From assembly GCA_964019155.1 (NCBI GenBank), contig OZ025240.1:43834746-43898745 (forward strand): DNA of 64,000 nucleotides, read 5' to 3'. Shown here piece after piece: positions 31,837 through 43,356 of the stretch. Both the position numbers and the translations under genes were made by a program. Position 1 is the first letter of the stretch. Every line of letters begins with the position of its first letter. Under the pieces are notes generated by a model. That model was given only the letters and a program-made list of their open reading frames with translations, was not told the origin of the DNA and ran no database searches. This DNA comes from Osedax fenrisi (Eukaryota; Annelida; Polychaeta; Sabellida; Siboglinidae).

Positions 31837-34800
31837 ATGATGACACATTTGCCGATACCACAAACGTTCGACATTGAAGCACATGACGCCGAGACGCAGT
31901 GGAAATACTGGAAAAAGAGCTGGGAGTATTATGTGTGTGCATCAGAACTGGATGAAAAGAAACCAAAAGTACAAGTTGCAACCCTATTAACAATAATGGG
32001 AGAAGACTGTCGGAGGATTTTCGAGACATTCAATATTGACCAAGAAGATATAAATACGCAGAAAGTATTAGACAAATTCAATGAAAGAATATAACCACAA
32101 AATAGTACAATATTTGAGAGATGTCTATTCCAAAGAAGAGATCAGGAAACAGCAGAGACACTGACGAACTATATAACAGAGCTGAGAATACTCAGCAAGA
32201 AATGTGAATTTGAAAATATTACACCGGAAGAAATATTACGAGATCGTATAATAAGCGGCATGAAAGACAACGAATTACGAAAGAGGATTCTATCTAGGGC
32301 TGATGTTAATCTCGATACAGTTATAAAATTATGCAAAGTATTAGAAACGGCAGCATCACAGGCAGAAGCTTTCGAGAGCAAAAATCAAATTAATGCGATA
32401 TACAAAAAGAAACAGGTAAACACAAGACCGAACAGTAGCGAGAAATATAAATGCAAGAAATGTGGAGAAACACACGAAAAAAGAAGCTGTCCGGCATACG
32501 GAAAAACTTGTTATCTATGCAAAAGAAGCAATCACTATGCAAAAATGTGCACAGCACAGAAAAATTACAATACACAAAAAGGCTATCATACAGCGAATAC
32601 AGCACAGAAAAACTATCACACACAAAAAGAAACACATACAACGAACACAGTATATCAAATCCAAGAAGATGAACCCGAAATATATTCAACGACAACACTC
32701 ATGAAGGAGGAAACAATAACGTTAAATACACAATGGAACACCAAATTGAGATTACAGATAGATACAGGGGCGAATGTAAATGTCATAACACTCACTGAGT
32801 ACAAAAGAATATCAGGAGACGTAAATGGGCAGAAGATAGAAAAGAACAAATTCAAAAACATAACAGCATTTGGTAACAAGAAATGGCCAATAATAGGTGA
32901 AAGAATCATTGAAGTACAAAGAAGAGAAAACAAAATAAAACTGAGATTGCTGATAGTAGAAGGTGGAAAATTTCACTCCATATTAGGTCGAAGAGCATGT
33001 TTGGCACTACAATTAATAAAGATACTAGACAGTGACGCAAGAATATGTCAGGTCGAAGAAAAACAAAATAAAATCTTAGAAAAATATCATGAAATATTCA
33101 ACGAAGAACTAGGAGTTATAAAAGGAAAATACACTATAAAACTAAACGAAAAATGCAACCCAGTAAAACACTGTCAGAGAACAGTGGCAGCACCGTTGCA
33201 AGAAAAAGTATTAGAGAAAATAAAAGAACTAGAAGAGAGAAAAATCATAAAACAAGTCACAAAGCCCACAGAATGGATATCATCAATGGTAGTTACGAGA
33301 AAGAAAGATAATACCGTAAGAATCTGCTTAGACCCAAAAGAACTGAATCTAGTCATACAAAGAGAACATTTTCCACTACCAACCATAGAGAGTATAACAC
33401 CAAAACTGAACAAAGCAAAATTTGTCACAGTCATGGACGTAAAGGATGGATTCTGGCATATAGAACTCGACAGAAAATCACAAGAACTAACGACATTCAA
33501 TACACCATGGGGAAGATATATGTGGAAAAGATTACCGTTTGGTATATGTTCAGCACCGGAAGTCTTTCAAAGACGGATGACCGAAATGGTAGAAGGACTG
33601 AAGGGAGTGGAGGTGATAGCGGATGATTTTCTAATAATAGGATATGGAGACACAGAAGAAGAAGCTTCAGAAAATCACGACAACAATGTAATACAGTTTT
33701 TAGAAACGTGCAAGAAAAACAACATAAAGCTGAACAGAAACAAAATAAGATGGAAAAAGAAAGAAGTACAATATATTGGGCATACAACCACATCTAGGGG
33801 GTTGAAACCAGGTGAAGGAAAAATTTCGGCAATAGAAAATATGCCCACACCAGAAGACAAATCCGGGGTGAGAAGAATCTTAGGGATGATTCAATATTTG
33901 GAGAAATTCTTACCAAGATTAGCCAATAAAACCAACAGAATGAGATTACTGACAAAAAAATCTACAAAGTGGAATTGGGGAAAATCAGAAGATGAAGAAT
34001 TCAAAGAACTGAAGAAAATTGTAGCAGCGTCAGACACACTGAAGTATTACGATGTCAACAAAGAAGTAACTATTCAATGCGACGCATCACAATATGGTTT
34101 AGGAGCAACACTAATGCAAGAAGGACAACCCATAGCATACGCTTCAAAAGCACTGAACGAAACACAACAAAGATACGCAATAATAGAAAAAGAATTATTA
34201 GCAGTACTATTTGCATGCAGCAAATTCGATTTCTACATCTATGGGAAACCAAATATTAACATACAATCTGACCATAAACCATTAGAAGTATTAACGACAA
34301 AACCAATCAACGAGATAACGACAAGATTACAACGCATGATGATGTCATTACAAAGATACGACATAAAGGTAAAATACACGCCAGGGAAAACAATGTACAT
34401 CGCCGACACATTAAGTAGAGCTCCAGAAGATAACGCGGATATCAACACGATCGAAGAAGAGATAGATTTATCAACGCTAGCAATATCTCCAGATAGATTA
34501 AAGAGAATTCAAGAAGCAACGATAAATGACAACACCAGCCACACAATCAAGGAACTATGCAGAAATGGATGGCCAAAATTAAATATGACACCAGAAGAAG
34601 CAAAAGACTACTACTCAATCAGATCAATCATCACCTCAAACGATAATCTCATATTCAAAGAAGACAAATTAATAGTACCACTTCGACTACGTAATGAAAT
34701 GTTAAATGTAGCACATGCATATCATGGCGGAATTGGAGCATGCCTTAGAAGAATACGTGAAGTCATGTACTGGCCGGGTATGAGCAAGGAGATGTACAAC

Positions 34801-35082
34801 ACCGTAAAAAGGTGCGAAACTTGCAGAAAATTCGCAATTAACAACAAAGGAAACCAACCAATGATACAACATGAAATAGGAGAAACACCATGGGAAAAAT
34901 TGGGAATAGATTTATGTGAGGTCGATGGACGGCAACTATTAGTTGTGATCGATTATTATTCTAGCTACATATCGGTAGCAAGACTAAAGAAAACATCAAC
35001 AACTGAAACAAATCAACAATTAATGAACCTATTCGCAATACATGGTATCCCGCAGAAAATAGTATCGGACAATGGACCATAA
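31837..35082 (+). CDS. Ty3/gypsy gag-pol, with in-frame stop at 32092
   Basis: Single frame. Gag starts at about 31837 and reads to TAA at 32092-32094. The same frame continues through the rest of gag and two CCHC knuckles (CKKCGETHEKRSC, CYLCKRSNHYAKMC). Then come protease (LQIDTGANVNVI), RT (RICLDPKEL, FVTVMDVKDGFWHIEL, VIADDFLIIG), RNase H (CDASQYGLGATL, SDHKPLEV) and integrase HHCC zinc finger (HAYHGG..CETC) plus core start (GIDLCEVDG, VSDNGP). It stops at TAA 35080. Pol copies element RNA and integrates the DNA. The two nonsense codons should block full-length product despite matching LTRs. Confidence 0.93.
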
Positions 35083-35754
35083 TTTAGAAGCGAATATGAG
35101 AAGTTTGCCAGAGAATTAGACATCGAAATCATACACTCAAGTCCCTTATACCCAAAAAGTAATGGTAAAGCAGAAAGTGCAGTAAAGATAGTAAAGAGTT
35201 TATTTAAGAAATGCAAAGACGCAAAAAGAAGCGAACAACTGTCAATACTGGATTGGAACAACACCATAAGTGAAGGAGAAAAAGTATCACCAAGCGAAAA
35301 ATTGTTCGGTAGGAAAGCTAGAACCTTACTACCAATACACAAAAACAAGCTTAAACCACGAGATAACAGGCGCGAAGAAATAGAAACCATGAAGGAAAAG
35401 AAAAATAAACAACGCGAGTACTACGACAGATCAATAAGAGAGTACAACAAGATTGAAGTGGAAGACAGCATACAGATCAAATTGCCGAATCAGAAAACAT
35501 GGACGAAAGGAAGATGCATAGAGTCATTAGACAACAGAAAATACAAAGTGGAAGTGAAAGATACAGAATACATAAGGAATAGAAAAGACATAAAGAAACT
35601 AAATGAAGAAGAAAACGAAGAAATAAGACAAGAAGGCAGTGATAATGAAAATAAGAAAAATAATCATGAAATCAAGACGAATATTGATTATCAAAGACCA
35701 CAAAGGAAGAGATGGCTACCAAACAAATTAGGTGGTGGCCTGATAACAAAGTAA
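35083..35754 (+). CDS. Ty3/gypsy integrase C-terminal part after stop codon
   Basis: The same frame as upstream continues directly after the TAA with FRSEYEKFARELDIEIIHSS and KSNGKAESAVK (catalytic E). A basic C-terminal region follows, ending GGGLITK at TAA 35752-35754. The stop therefore splits the integrase core between its second Asp and its Glu. Confidence 0.88.
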   Translation, partial: FRSEYEKFARELDIEIIHSSPLYPKSNGKAESAVKIVKSLFKKCKDAKRSEQLSILDWNNTISEGEKVSPSEKLFGRKARTLLPIHKNKLKPRDNRREEIETMKEKKNKQREYYDRSIREYNKIEVEDSIQIKLPNQKTWTKGRCIESLDNRKYKVEVKDTEYIRNRKDIKKLNEEENEEIRQEGSDNENKKNNHEIKTNIDYQRPQRKRWLPNKLGGGLITK

Positions 35755-36017
35755 AGCACTTTGGGGTAATCAATTCGATTTTGTGTTTTTTCGTTTCAAC
35801 CATTTTTATATCGTTAGACGAATTGATTATATTATTATTTTATTATTATGTTATTATTATTAAATACTTTTTATTATTAGTACAATTAGTCAGTGCAGGA
35901 AAAGTATTATTATTTTATTATTATTACAAAATACACATATTACACAAGCCACAAACCACACAAACAAATACCATGTAAGAGGCTAATACTATAGATATGT
36001 ATATAGTCTTTCCAGAT
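35755..36017 (+). other. retrotransposon 3' non-coding region
   Basis: T-rich non-coding DNA between the pol stop and the polypurine tract. Short frames here look accidental. Confidence 0.7.
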
Positions 36018-36030
36018 AAAGAAAAGAGGA
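36018..36030 (+). other. polypurine tract
   Basis: AAAGAAAAGAGGA immediately before the 3' LTR; primes plus-strand DNA synthesis. Confidence 0.85.
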
Positions 36031-36234
36031 TGTAACGATATCCATCTGTGTTTAATGTTCTTTGATAATGATCATTGATAAAGACACAAATAAACATTAA
36101 CCCAATATTTACGATCACAAACAGTTAAACCCTAATTATTAATTATATAAACAACCGACGTTATAAGGTAAGACTATATATTTATATATCATAGTTTAGC
36201 CTCACAATAAACAATATACCACGCAAACGTTACA
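36031..36234 (+). repeat. 3' LTR
   Basis: Matches the 5' LTR over 204 bp on inspection, followed by the TATAT target duplication. Confidence 0.95.
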
Positions 36235-37090
36235 TATATGTAACATATATTCATTGAATAATTCAATATAATATTTAATTCGTAATTTGTATGACTATAA
36301 TTGAAACTCTATTATATAGTCTATATTCCGCGTAAATGTACCTTAAATATTATATTATTATAATAATTATATGTAACATATTTTCACTATAATATTGAAT
36401 TCGTAATTTATATGACTAAATTTATATGATTGAAACTCTATATTCCACGTAAAAGGTACTTAAATTGTATATTTTAAATAACAAAATATATTATTTAGTA
36501 TACATTATGTATTACATATATTCAATATAATATTGAATTCATAATTGGTTTCACTAAATTTATATAATTTAAACTCTATATTACGCGTAAAAGGTACCTA
36601 AATTGTATATTTAGTATACATATAATATATGAGATATGATCAACTACAGTTACAAGTTGGACTTCAAAAATCCAAGACCAAGAGGACGTCCATTAAAGAG
36701 ATGGGCGGATGGCATCAGAGAAAACAGTGGCATTCCACTTCTGATCTTGGAAAGAAGGGCAGCTGACCGAGATGCCTACAAAAAGCAAGTGTTCGTGTGT
36801 GCTGCAAGGGGACGCCAAGTCCTACGCAACTAAGTCAAGTAAGTCAATATATTAAATATATATAACGAATTTAATATATGATATATTGAATTCGTAATTT
36901 GTATCACTAAATTTATATAATTTAAACTATATTACGAGTAAGAGATACCTAAATTCACTGTAGGCATTTAATATATTCGTATAATAAATATACAATTTAG
37001 GTATTTTTTACGCATACTATAGAGTTTAAATTATATATAATTGTAAATGTATATATACATTTAGTGATACAAAATACGAATTTGATATAT
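36235..37090. repeat. ~115-bp repeat array, right part, interrupted by a LINE fragment
   Basis: Four or more units of the 31060 family (CTCTATATTCCACGTAAAAG GTACTTAAATTGTATATTT). The last part (36985-37085) is an inverted unit. Confidence 0.75.
36643..36832 (+). pseudogene. LINE ORF2 C-terminal fragment
   Basis: Encodes PRPRGRPLKRWADGIRENSG and RRAADRDAYKKQVFVCAARG with stop at 36831-36833, then a tail (AAGTCAAGTAAGTC). It has the same GRP.K.W.D..RE / DRD.. signature as 27935-28580, on the opposite strand. 5'-truncated and inserted in the 115-bp array. Confidence 0.7.
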
Positions 37091-37360
37091 ACATATATGA
37101 AATATGGCTTATGTTGATTTTAGACAGTTTTTAATAAAAAATAATACAACTTTCCTAGTAACTACACATATATCACAATATTTAAAATGTACATCATTAA
37201 TATTGAAAATATATAAAAAGGTATTACATATGTTTTCTTTATGAACGATATGTTTTATATACAAGTTGAATAAAATATACAATTTTTTATATAATTTTTA
37301 AATACTATAGTTGGTTGAATACGATTCATACTATTTTTTGACATATCCATACTTAATATA
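37091..37360. other. A+T-rich, no gene seen
   Basis: No feature recognised. Confidence 0.5.
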
Positions 37361-37693
37361 CACTTTAGGCGCTTAGTTCGCAGATATACACGGCAGTATC
37401 ACGACCCGACACTTTAGGCGCTTAGTTCGCAGATATACACAGCAGTATCACGACCCGACACTTTAGGCGCTTAGTTCGCAGATATACATGGCAGTATCAC
37501 GACCCGACACTTTAGGCGCTTAGTTCGCAGATATACACGGCAGTATCATGACCCGACACTTTAGGCGCTTAGTTCGCAGATATACACGGCAGTATCATGA
37601 CCCGACACTTTAGGCGCTTAGTTCGCAGATATACACGGCAGTATCACGACCTGACACTTTAGGCGCTTAGTTCGCAGATATACACGGCAGTAT
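37361..37693. repeat. 49-bp tandem repeat, 6.8 copies
   Basis: CACTTTAGGCGCTTAGTTCG begins units at 37361, 37410, 37459, 37508, 37557, 37606 and 37655. Copies differ by single bases. It is clearly richer in G+C than its surroundings. Confidence 0.97.
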
Positions 37694-39480
37694 TACTTAA
37701 TTTAACTTAATTTAACTATATGAAAACTTTGAATACACGATTTAATACAAATAATACTATTTATAACCTTCAAATGTATTTTACACATTAGAAATGTATA
37801 ATTTAACTATTAGAAAACTTTGAATACTAAATTTAATACAAATAATATTATTTATAACCTTCGAAGTGTATTTATTTACTATTTCAAACCTTCAAATACT
37901 TAATTTAACTATATGAAAACTTTGAATACACGATTTAATACAAATAATATTATTTATAACCTTCGAAGTGTATTTATTTACTATTTCAAACCTTCAAAAT
38001 GAATAATTTAACTATTAGAAAACTTTGAATATACGATTTAATACAAATAATACTATTTATAACCTTCGAAGTGTATTTTACACATTAGAAATGAATAATT
38101 TAACTATTAGAAAACTTTGAATACTAAATTTAATACACATAATATTATTTAAAACCTTCGAAGTGTATTTATTTACTATTCAAAACCTTCAAATACTTAA
38201 TTTAACTATATGAAAACTTTTAATACACGATTTAATACAAATAATACTATTTATAACCTTTGAAGTGTATTTTACACATTAGAAATGAATAATTTAACTA
38301 TTATAAAACTTTGAATACTAAATTTAATACACATAATATTATTAAAACCTTCGAAGTGTATTTATTTACTATTCAAAACCTTCAAATACTTAATTTAACT
38401 ATATGAAAACTTTGAATACACGATTTAATACAAATAATACTATTTATAACCTTCGAAGTGTATTTTACACATTAGAAATGTATAATTTAACTATTAGAAA
38501 ACTTTGAATACTAAATTTAATACAAATAATATTATTTATAACCTTCGAAGTGTATTTATTTACTATTCAAAACCTTCAAATACTTAATTTAACTATATTA
38601 AAACTTTGAATACACGATTTAATACAAATAATACTATTTATAACCTTCGAAGTGTATTTTACACATTAGAAATGAATAATTTAACTATTAGAAAACTTTG
38701 AATACTAAATTTAATACACATAATATTATTTAAAACCTTCGAAGTGTATTTATTTACTATTTTAAACCTTCAAAATGAATAATTTAATTATTAGAAAACT
38801 TTGAATACTAAATGTAATACAAATAATATTATTTATAACCTTCGAAGTGTATTTATTTACTATTTCAAACCTTTGAAGTGTATTTATTTACTATTCAAAA
38901 CCTTCAATTACTTAATTTAACTATATGAAAACTTTGAATACACGATTTAATACAAATAATACTATTTATAACCTTCGAAGTGTATTTTACACATTAGAAA
39001 TGAATAATTTAACTATTAGAAAACTTTGAATACTAAATTTAATACACATAATATTATTTAAAACCTTCGAAGTGTATTTATTTACTATTTTAAACCTTCA
39101 AAATGAATAATTTAATTATTAGAAAACTTTGAATACTAAATGTAATACAAATAATATTATTTATAACCTTCGAAGTGTATTTATTTACTATTTCAAACCT
39201 TTGAAGTGTATTTATTTACTATTCAAAACCTTCAATTACTTAATTTAACTATATGAAAACTTTGAATACACGATTTAATACAAATAATACTATTTATAAC
39301 CTTCGAAGTGTATTTTACACATTAGAAATGAATAATTTAACTATTAGAAAACTTTGAATACTAAATTTAATACACATAATATTATTTAAAACCTTCGAAG
39401 TGTATTTATTTACTATTTCAAACCTTCAAAATGAATAATTTAATAAAAATAATACTATTTGAAACCTTCGAAGTGTATTT
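37694..39480. repeat. TTCGAA-rich satellite, array 2, with 328-bp higher-order unit
   Basis: Same family as 28801-29690. CCTTCAATTACTTAATTTAA at 38901 and 39229 shows a 328-bp higher-order repeat. Subunits are about 92 and 102 bp. Confidence 0.93.
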
Positions 39481-39526
39481 ATTTTTTATATGGCACAACA
39501 ATGTCTATAAAACTAATATAAGATAT

Positions 39527-39531
<5 letters not shown>

Positions 39532-39566
<35 letters not shown>
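39532..39566. repeat. (TA)n microsatellite
   Basis: Uninterrupted TA run. Confidence 0.9.
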
Positions 39567-39568
<2 letters not shown>

Positions 39569-39639
39569 TGTATATTAATTTTACATTCCTATATTTGTTT
39601 TACATATTCTCATATTTATTAATTTAATTCAACTTACAG

Positions 39640-39734
39640 AAGCTGTATCCCAAATACATAAGGAAGCCACTACGACGGAAATAACTAATATTATAGAACA
39701 TTTTTTAAAAAATAATAAAAGGGTTAAAAAATAA
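39640..39734 (+). CDS. possible terminal exon of an unidentified gene
   Basis: A pyrimidine-containing acceptor (AATTCAACTTACAG) precedes an open segment, AVSQIHKEATTTEITNIIEH then FLKNNKRVKK, ending in TAA at 39732-39734. AATAAA overlaps the stop. The composition looks coding rather than satellite-like. I do not recognise it and see no companion exon upstream, so chance or an element remnant remains possible. Confidence 0.3.
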
Positions 39735-40064
39735 ATTACATGTTTTACATAATTTTGTATTTATTAACAATTATATTAATTTAACTAAAATTAAATATAA
39801 TATATTCATATTTAGTAGTAAAATAATAAATATTAGTATAGTATTATTATTATAATATATATTGAAATATATTTTAATTTATAAACATAAATATTTATTT
39901 TATGTATATATTCTTTGAACGTTATGCTAACTTATAAATAAATAAACTGATTTCTGAAAACTTCCTTGGATTTAACCGGTCATGAATTTGTATTATCCTC
40001 TATTCTTCTTGATGTAAGCTATAATTAATTATATTATAGTTATTTTAATTTTGCTAACTTATTT
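39735..40064. other. A+T-rich, no gene seen
   Basis: No feature recognised. Confidence 0.5.
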
Positions 40065-40565
40065 AATTTGGATTAATCTCGAGCTGAACTTGGATTGAAC
40101 TTCATTTGTCTCGAGTTGAACTTGGATTTAGATCGATGTAAGCTGCATTTAACTCGAGTAAACTTGGATCTAGCTGGTGTTAAACTTGGATTTAACTTGA
40201 GTTAACTCGAGTAAACTTGGATCTAGCTGGTGTTAAACTTGGATTTAACTCGAGTAAACTTGGATTTAACTGGGATTTAGCTCGAGTTAACTCGAGTAAA
40301 CTTGGATCTAGCTGGTGTTAAACTTGGATTTAACTCGAGTAAACTTGGATCTAGCTGGTGTTAAACTTGGATTTAACTCGAGTAAACTTGGATCTAGCTG
40401 GTGTTAAACTTGGATCTAGCTGGTGTTAAACTTGGATTTAACTCGAGTTAACTCGAGTAATCTCGAGTTAAACTTGGATCTAGCTGGTGTTTAAAGTGTT
40501 ACCAAATTACCGAGCTAAACACGAGTTTTAAACTCGAGATAAATCCAAGTTAAACACGAGTTTTG
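40065..40565. repeat. AACTTGGAT minisatellite array, ~43-bp units
   Basis: AAACTTGGATTTAACTCGAG and AAACTTGGATCTAGCTGGTG alternate about ten times with some 21-22-bp half units. The right edge (GAATACTGGG) abuts the cut end of LINE D ORF2. Confidence 0.92.
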
Positions 40566-40571
40566 AATACT

Positions 40572-40830
40572 GGGTAATAGAATCGAAATTTTTAGGAATA
40601 CTCCGAGCATTAAAATGAATAATAGATAATTTACGACATATATTTAAATTTGATAAATTATCATAATATTTACACTGTAAAAAAGTTTTATTTATATTAT
40701 CGATTATATTAGAATCGCATTTTAGTTCGTCAGGAATGTAATTATAAGTTAAGACTTTATTAATTGATGGTGAACTAAATTGCATAACTAATATATAAAT
40801 AGAGAAGAAAACGATATGTAAAAAAAACAA
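40572..40830 (-). pseudogene. LINE D ORF2 N-terminus (endonuclease start)
   Basis: Ends with LSIIHFNARSIPKNFDSI, the first strand of LINE endonucleases (NARS), then reads into the repeat array. The preceding residues include a hydrophobic start and a poorly conserved leader. Confidence 0.75.
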
Positions 40831-41333
40831 TGGAAGCTAAACAAATAAATTAAATAGAACTAAATTAAAAGATATATAATGATGAAAAAATGCAATACTG
40901 AATAAGCCTGAAACTATAAAATATAAAAATAAACCTGAATTGAATAAAATATAATAAAACTATAAAAACTATATACTTTTAAATTATAATACTTGTATGT
41001 AAATTCAATAAAATGTAAATGGTATTATATAATATTGGTAAAAATGTAATACTGAATAAACCTGAAATGACTGAAAAATAAATAAAACTATAAAAACTGT
41101 ATAAACTTTTAATACTTGTGTATGTAATTAATGTTATGTGTTATTATATATTATTGTTAAAAATGTAATACTGAATAAGCCTGCAGTTAGTTAAAGATTA
41201 TGTTTACAAATATAAATTTTATAAATTAAATATAAAGTATAAATGCAAAATATTAATGAAGAGAAAAAATAATAAAAATAAAAAAAAAATATATATATAT
41301 ATAGACAATATATTTTAATTTTATTTAATTTGA

Positions 41334-42026
41334 TTAATATTTATCCAATTGATTAATATTATTGATTGAGATTATTGATTTTAAATCTTCTTTATTTGTA
41401 TTAATATATACAGTATCTTTATAAATCCAGGTTTTATTTATTTTTCCTGCTTTTCTCAATTGTCTAGTTTTATAAAATAAGTTATGTGTATTGAAATTTA
41501 ATTGCTGGCTTATATATATTTTAGTGTCAAATAGTTTATTTTTATTTTTAAATATTTTTAATTTTGTCTCTAAACTATCTAACTTAATTATATATTTAGT
41601 ACACTCTATATAATCTAATACATCATCAGTTTCAGATTTTGTATTGTTATTAGTATTTAATTTATGTATATTTAAAATATTATTATATGATAACTTTGTA
41701 TCCAATTTTTTATTTATAAAATCCGTAAAACTATTAGTATTATTAAAATCTGTATTTTTATTGGTAAAAATTATATTATTAGCAATATCTTTATTATTCT
41801 CTATATCCTTAAGTGTATTAGTTATTGTATCGATATCAATACTATTATTATTTTTTATTTGACTATTACTAATTGTTTCTTTAAATATATTGTTTTCCTT
41901 TGTTAAATTTAAAATTATATTTGTCTGATAATCAACTTTATCATTTAATTTATTAATTTTATCTGATAAATCTTGAATTAATTTATATAGTTTATCATTA
42001 GAAATTGGTGACATAGTAATAATCAA
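41334..42026 (-). CDS. LINE D ORF1 protein, intact frame
   Basis: 230 codons. The N-terminal half is a coiled coil (LIQDLSDKINKLNDKVDYQT), the middle is an Asn/Asp-rich linker, and the C-terminal half is an ORF1-type RNA-binding region (KTRQLRKAGKINKTWIYKDT, VYINTNKEDL). Similar in layout and end motif to LINE A ORF1. The intact frame suggests fairly recent activity. Confidence 0.75.
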   Translation of the reverse strand: MIITMSPISNDKLYKLIQDLSDKINKLNDKVDYQTNIILNLTKENNIFKETISNSQIKNNNSIDIDTITNTLKDIENNKDIANNIIFTNKNTDFNNTNSFTDFINKKLDTKLSYNNILNIHKLNTNNNTKSETDDVLDYIECTKYIIKLDSLETKLKIFKNKNKLFDTKIYISQQLNFNTHNLFYKTRQLRKAGKINKTWIYKDTVYINTNKEDLKSIISINNINQLDKY

Positions 42027-42099
42027 TAATTAATATTATTTAAATATCAATATTTAAAGATAATATGTATACCAATAGTTAGATAATTATATAATATAA

Positions 42100-42831
42100 A
42101 TTTAAGAAGCTATATAGTATAATATATAAATATAATGAAGAAATAACTATAATACGTAACTATAAAAAAATGAACCAATATAAAAATGTAAATAAATTAA
42201 ACTAGAATAAATCAGTGAAGCGTACAATTAGTTTTTAATACTATTTATTTATGTATATTATTAAAAATATATAATATAAATGTAAGTTATAATTATACTA
42301 ATGAAGATATAATATATTAATAATTACTTTAATAATTAATTTAATATATACATACTGGAAAAATATTCATCATGTATAAACAAAATCAATACATATATAC
42401 AAACAAATATTTATAATATATAAACAGAATATAATATGGAATGTAATGAATTGAATAAATAATTCTAAAATAAAATAAGCTATTGTTCACTTATCTTGAA
42501 TTGATTTTATAGAAATTAAATGTAAAATGTAAAATTGAAAACACGACCGTTCGATAAGAGAGACAGAACACGAATGATATATGCTTATTTACATGCTATA
42601 ACATGTAACCGTTCCATGTAATTCGTAAATTCAATATCTTTATGTAAGATATATCATGTTAATATTATCTAATTATATCTTAATCTTATGTATTGCGAAC
42701 GTTTGATATTTATTTTATATATATTAATTTAATTAACTTACTTATTTCCTATTGTTAGTTTAAATATTTACTGTATACTTTAATATTTATATTTATGAAT
42801 TATCATGAATAAAATTCAATTCAATTCAATT
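42100..42831 (+). mobile_element. probable 3' end of another LINE (X)
   Basis: No coding signal, but the last about 100 bp (TAAATATTTACTGTATACTT, then GAATAAAATTCAATTCAATT before the (TAA)n tract) resembles the 3' end of LINE B before its own (TAA)n tract at 48338. The left boundary is unknown. Confidence 0.4.
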
Positions 42832-42998
<167 letters not shown>

Positions 42999-43356
42999 GC
43001 AAAAGGAACGCATAGCAACCAAATTAAAAGTCGCATAAATTTAACGCGTTATTTCTACAAATTAAAAAAAAATTAAATTTCTTTAAAACTAATTAATTTC
43101 GACATACATTCGGATAACTTGTTCTCTATATTATACGGAATTACATTCGATATTTACGTAGTCATTACATTAAAGGATAATGTTTTAAAATCGATTTCGA
43201 AAATAAGAAAATTGAAACATCGCAACGCTAATTTATTTAGTAAACAAGAAAAATCGAATTCGGCAATTGTTCAATTTAAAATCATAGGGAAACAGTTTGT
43301 TAAAAATATATATAATTTCTAAACTATATAATTGTAATATATTTATTACATTAAAA

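Larger units (their letters stand above)
31358..36234 (+). mobile_element. Ty3/gypsy LTR retrotransposon, near-complete and young
   Basis: 4877 bp. The LTRs at 31358-31561 and 36031-36234 (204 bp each) show no difference on my reading, begin TGTAACG and end CGTTACA. The target duplication is TATAT (31353-31357, 36235-36239). A primer-binding site starts at 31562 and a polypurine tract lies at 36018-36030. One long frame encodes gag, protease, RT, RNase H and integrase in Ty3/gypsy order. Two in-frame TAA codons (32092, 35080) interrupt it. It is inserted in the 115-bp repeat array. Confidence 0.95.
40572..42026 (-). mobile_element. LINE D, 3'-interrupted CR1/Jockey-like element
   Basis: Minus-strand order: ORF1 (42026-41334), a spacer with three roughly 170-bp repeats carrying AATGTAATACTGAATAARCC (about 40880-41200), then the ORF2 N-terminus (40830-40572), which ends at the minisatellite. 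The rest of ORF2 is absent. Confidence 0.8.

Noticed and set aside
32390..34448. Several minus- and plus-strand frames within the first Ty3/gypsy element
   Set aside because: Shadows of the single gag-pol frame, which carries all recognised motifs.
37361..37693. CRISPR-like array
   Set aside because: Units are contiguous 49-bp repeats without unique spacers, and the genome is animal.
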